DNA of 9,588 nucleotides, taken from the NCBI GenBank assembly GCA_039190275.1, contig JBCCYF010000155.1:1-9588 (forward strand), in the 5' to 3' direction. Position 1 is the first letter of the stretch, and every line of letters starts with the position of its first letter. The translations under genes and the position numbers were made by a program. The stretch is from Halovulum sp039190275 (GTDB lineage: Bacteria > Pseudomonadota > Alphaproteobacteria > Rhodobacterales > Rhodobacteraceae). The notes beneath the pieces are model-generated. The model had not been told where the DNA came from. It saw only the letters and a list, made by a program, of their open reading frames with translations, and did no database searches. Below, piece after piece: positions 8,301 to 9,588 of the stretch.

Positions 8301-8413
8301 CGCGTTCCGTAGACATTTTTGAGAATGAGCTGGCCAAGCTTGATACAGACGATGGCGTGATCTCAATTCACCTGAGTGCCTACCAAATCCGCACGATCAT
8401 GTTTTGTGTTTGA
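5351..8413 (+). CDS. Alpha-mannosidase, glycoside hydrolase family 38
   Basis: A 1020-residue GH38 enzyme, a Zn-dependent retaining exo-alpha-mannosidase that releases mannose from alpha-mannosides. No signal peptide is seen, so it should act in the cytoplasm on imported substrate. The catalytic set is complete: H254 and D256 in GHAHMDIAYLW, D367 (nucleophile and zinc ligand) in WVPDTFGFSGQIPQL, and H573 in LNQFHDVVTGTS. Other family blocks are VEGRWEVMGGMWVEPD, WEGIDGS, FGYGDGGGGPT and EHYLEGHRGVYTSQG. From about residue 680 comes the C-terminal beta-sandwich region, opening with 'FLRVTFDAGTLVSIQELSSG'. Length is normal for bacterial members (about 850-1050). It starts 6 nt after the ATPase stop with only a weak ribosome binding site (GGTGA at 5332-5336), which suggests translational coupling. 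The N-terminus, running into 'RRSVPIEPFRI', resembles that of other bacterial GH38 proteins and supports this start. Linkage specificity cannot be read from the sequence. Confidence 0.95.
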   Translation: MDPHRYRLTEEKIGARLRLIAPMVHRRSVPIEPFRILPLDAPILDAPICADPSDWAVIDPESYWGRADLNFILKSGFTIPSGLDTGALALHLPLGVLGDIFNHPEGMAFVDTVPLGSADRYHHTLPLPAHLADGRRHVLSLHGWTGHAGWPPDPNSKAKLYMGNCCLVELDQPTVDFVNLARAALDTVSILDADTPRTGILSALDAAFRTLDTRAPMGAEFYASVALAERALREGLAQAGDPLDTTLHAVGHAHMDIAYLWPIDQIRLKNQRTYSNVLRLMEDNPDFRFSHSQPALYEMTAKDHPTLFEQIRARVAEGRWEVMGGMWVEPDLNIPGPEALIRQLTLGRDYFRETFGEVETPVLWVPDTFGFSGQIPQLARLAGLDWFVTNKLNWNQYNRVPWATHIWEGIDGSQVKAHVLTTPRDVQYLPFPTNYKSDLTAKEVLGTVTHAGARAASALPICFGYGDGGGGPTKELLAKARAFEAMPGMPRLKLSTVREALAALEQNPEPWPKWTGEHYLEGHRGVYTSQGWIKRANRKAERALHEAEAIAAMAGTRPDLTDAWKLLCLNQFHDVVTGTSVPEVYEDARRDYRRIQARAEDAVAEATAALAASQAQLVSVLPTRGARTVVEQSDLGRPGQAVEDGTLYFFGDVAPYSVTPASATSLPETPVSIKEHGTCIVLLNAFLRVTFDAGTLVSIQELSSGREVLKPGCVGNDLLAFEDRPICWDAWDIDAHYEDRQETLGRPVSVHVTEHGPIRGRIRLTYEWRNSLIRQDVMLTADSRRLDFRTRVDWHETHTLLKVAFPVSVSASEALFDIQWGTIARPTERTSDFGAARFEVPAQKWASLSDERLDIALMNDCKYGYDVREDVLRLTLIKSATSPDPRADQGHHEFTYGLFAAPSNSIGPRNHAAYDLNAPARIIAPDATSTCQGSEFNMSVNADNVVIETLTPNKSRTGFTIRLFECAGRDTFCDLRVPSETYNARSVDIFENELAKLDTDDGVISIHLSAYQIRTIMFCV

Positions 8414-8747
8414 TCGACGATGTGGGGTTTGCACGACAACGACCCTCCTGAGGGGACAACACTGTTACGCCGCAGCGGTCATGTGCAACAAATCGGACAT
8501 GCGTTTGCCGTGCGGGAGCGGCTTGGTCGTTTTACACTGCAGAGCGGTGCAGCCCGCGTACACAGCGGAAGAGGCGACAGAACCCCGGTGTTGCGAAACC
8601 ACCGGACATCTCTTGGACACCGCACCGGCAAAAAATGGGGGGCATTTGCCCCCCGTTTACTCGTTAATCGTTACGGCCGGCGCGATCCGTAGCATGCGGC
8701 AACTCGCTTAACCTCAGCATGGATCGCCCCGGGTAGTTGCGGTTGCG
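8414..8747. other. Intergenic region between convergent genes
   Basis: 334 bp between the mannosidase stop and the stop of the minus-strand RTX gene. It contains the hairpin terminator at 8637-8654 and several short dyads (CCGCAGCGG at 8470-8478; CATGT/ACATG at 8480-8501; CTGCA/TGCAG at 8537-8552), none longer than about 5 bp per arm. I see no tRNA, insertion-sequence end or convincing gene. Short open frames here have no family features and read straight through the terminator. Confidence 0.7.
8630..8658 (-). terminator. Intrinsic terminator of the RTX gene, possibly bidirectional
   Basis: GGGGGGC (8637-8643) and GCCCCCC (8648-8654) form a perfect 7-bp stem around a 4-nt ATTT loop. Read on the minus strand, the stem is followed by A then six T (complement of 8630-8635), a textbook intrinsic terminator about 95 nt past the RTX stop codon. 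On the plus strand the tail is only GTTTACTCGTT, so termination of the mannosidase transcript is possible but weaker. Its place between two convergent genes fits a shared terminator. Confidence 0.85.
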
Positions 8748-9588
8748 TCAGACGAGGCCGATGAAGTTATCGACCGACAGGTCTTCGACGAAGACGTCCT
8801 CCAGCAGGACCGAGTCGCCGTTGCCGAAATCTACCAGCGTGTCACCGTCGACGACCGTGCCGACCTGAACTGCCAGGGCCAGGGCGTCTTCGGCCGTTAG
8901 GCCAAGCTCGGAGACGTCCATTGCATCCGCACTGACATCGAAATCGGTGACGACATCCGCGTTTGATCCTTCGGCAAAGACAAAGGTGTCCGCGCCCTCG
9001 CCGCCTTCGAAGATGTTCACCTCTGCGTTGCCCTTGAAAATGTCATCCTCTGCCGTTCCGATGACATTCTCGAAGTTGACAGCGGTGTCGTCAGATGCCT
9101 GACGGAAGACGCTCTCGATTACACCAGAACCTAGGTCGAAGGTGATGCCGCTCGGGACCCCCCCACCTTCCACTTCCACCGCGACGGAAAGCTCGAGCAG
9201 GCGAAGATTCGACAGACTGGAGAAGTCGATGGTATCGACACCATTGCCACCGTCCAACTCAAGGGTGGTTCTTAAATCGGCAGTGTCGAGAAGACGGGCT
9301 GTGTCAGTACCACCACCGAAGTTGACCTCAAGCGTTTCGGTTTTCTCGATATCGAGCTGGAACAGACCAACCTCGGACTGACCGTTGACCTCGACACGGT
9401 TGAACTGAACGCCGCCATTGTTGCCGTTTGAGAACTCGGCCACGTCGTCGTTCTGCAGATCCAGGTCCGACAGGTCCGAGCTTTGCTGGAAGTTCACCTG
9501 CATCCGGTCGTCGTCCGCGCCCCCGTCGATGAAGTCGGACCCATCGCCGTTGTTCCAGACCATCAGGTCGTCGCCATCGCCGCCGATC
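8748..9588 (-). CDS. RTX-type calcium-binding secreted protein (C-terminal part, 5' truncated)
   Basis: 279 codons are visible; the frame is open to the window end, so the ATG at 9561-9563 is internal. The upstream codons read GGDGDDL, an RTX nonapeptide. The protein is very acidic. In order from the truncated end: RTX repeats (GGDGDDLMV, then NNGDGSDFIDGGADDDRM); a beta-rich middle region of about 140 residues; then GTAEDDIF, GNAEVNIF and GGEGADTFVF repeat units; then DVVTDFD and a C-terminal segment ending VDNFIGLV. The GGxGADTFVF...DVVTDF arrangement, followed by a short hydrophobic-ended tail, is the C-terminal region of proteins exported by a type I (TolC-dependent) secretion system. RTX repeats fold on binding extracellular Ca2+. 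The activity of the whole protein (adhesin, enzyme, S-layer or other) lies in the missing N-terminal part. Convergent with the transporter operon and probably unrelated to it. Confidence 0.88.
   Translation of the reverse strand, partial: IGGDGDDLMVWNNGDGSDFIDGGADDDRMQVNFQQSSDLSDLDLQNDDVAEFSNGNNGGVQFNRVEVNGQSEVGLFQLDIEKTETLEVNFGGGTDTARLLDTADLRTTLELDGGNGVDTIDFSSLSNLRLLELSVAVEVEGGGVPSGITFDLGSGVIESVFRQASDDTAVNFENVIGTAEDDIFKGNAEVNIFEGGEGADTFVFAEGSNADVVTDFDVSADAMDVSELGLTAEDALALAVQVGTVVDGDTLVDFGNGDSVLLEDVFVEDLSVDNFIGLV
9504..9584 (-). repeat. RTX Ca2+-binding nonapeptide repeats within the RTX gene
   Basis: Protein-level glycine/aspartate repeats: GGDGDDLMV, then (N)NGDGSDFID and GGADDDRMQ, matching the GGxGxDxUx pattern with some drift. 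At DNA level they show recurring GGCGATGGCGAC-like words next to the window end. The array may continue beyond it. Confidence 0.8.

Noticed and set aside
8443..8454. CCCTC-CT-GAGGG palindrome after the mannosidase stop, considered as a terminator
   Set aside because: A 5-bp stem with a 2-nt loop and no T-run is too small to act as an intrinsic terminator.
8420..8692. Small open frame (90 codons) in the intergenic region
   Set aside because: It reads through the strong hairpin terminator, has no family resemblance and no Shine-Dalgarno sequence; competing frames of similar length exist in the same stretch.
1..9588. CRISPR arrays, tRNA or rRNA genes, insertion sequences, phage attachment sites
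   Set aside because: I found no spaced direct repeats, cloverleaf-forming segments, transposase motifs or terminal inverted repeats on either strand.

Overview
The window looks like chromosomal or large-replicon DNA of an alphaproteobacterium, most likely a marine Rhodobacterales (Roseobacter-group) organism. The reasons are the fairly high GC content with matching codon use, an oligopeptide/oligosaccharide-type (PepT family) ABC transporter with a fused double ATPase, and an acidic RTX-type secreted protein of a kind common in that group. The taxonomic call is inference from composition and protein style, not from a marker gene.

Positions 1-8413 form one tightly packed plus-strand gene cluster. 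In order it holds: the C-terminal half of a family 5 solute-binding protein (cut by the window start); a 97-bp gap with a strong hairpin; a phytanoyl-CoA dioxygenase (PhyH) family Fe(II)/2-oxoglutarate oxygenase; a DppB-type permease; a DppC-type permease; a fused two-domain ATPase; and a GH38 alpha-mannosidase. From the oxygenase onward the genes overlap or lie within 6 nt of each other (an ATGA overlap, a TGA-G-GTG junction, a TAGTG overlap, then a 6-nt gap), so they are almost certainly co-transcribed and translationally coupled. The simplest reading is an uptake-and-degradation operon. A binding protein captures an alpha-mannose-containing compound in the periplasm, the two permeases and the double ATPase import it, and the cytoplasmic alpha-mannosidase releases mannose. 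The oxygenase is the unexplained member: it sits between the binding protein and its permeases, keeps all the residues needed for iron and 2-oxoglutarate binding, and may modify the imported glycoside or its aglycone.

Positions 8414-8747 carry no convincing gene. They hold a strong G6C/GC6 hairpin at 8637-8654 that serves as an intrinsic terminator for the minus-strand gene and possibly for both convergent genes.

Positions 8748-9588 (minus strand) encode the C-terminal end of an RTX-type calcium-binding protein with a type I secretion C-terminal region. It runs off the window end and is unrelated in function to the operon. Both window ends are GATC, so the piece could be a Sau3AI/MboI-type restriction fragment, although chance is possible.
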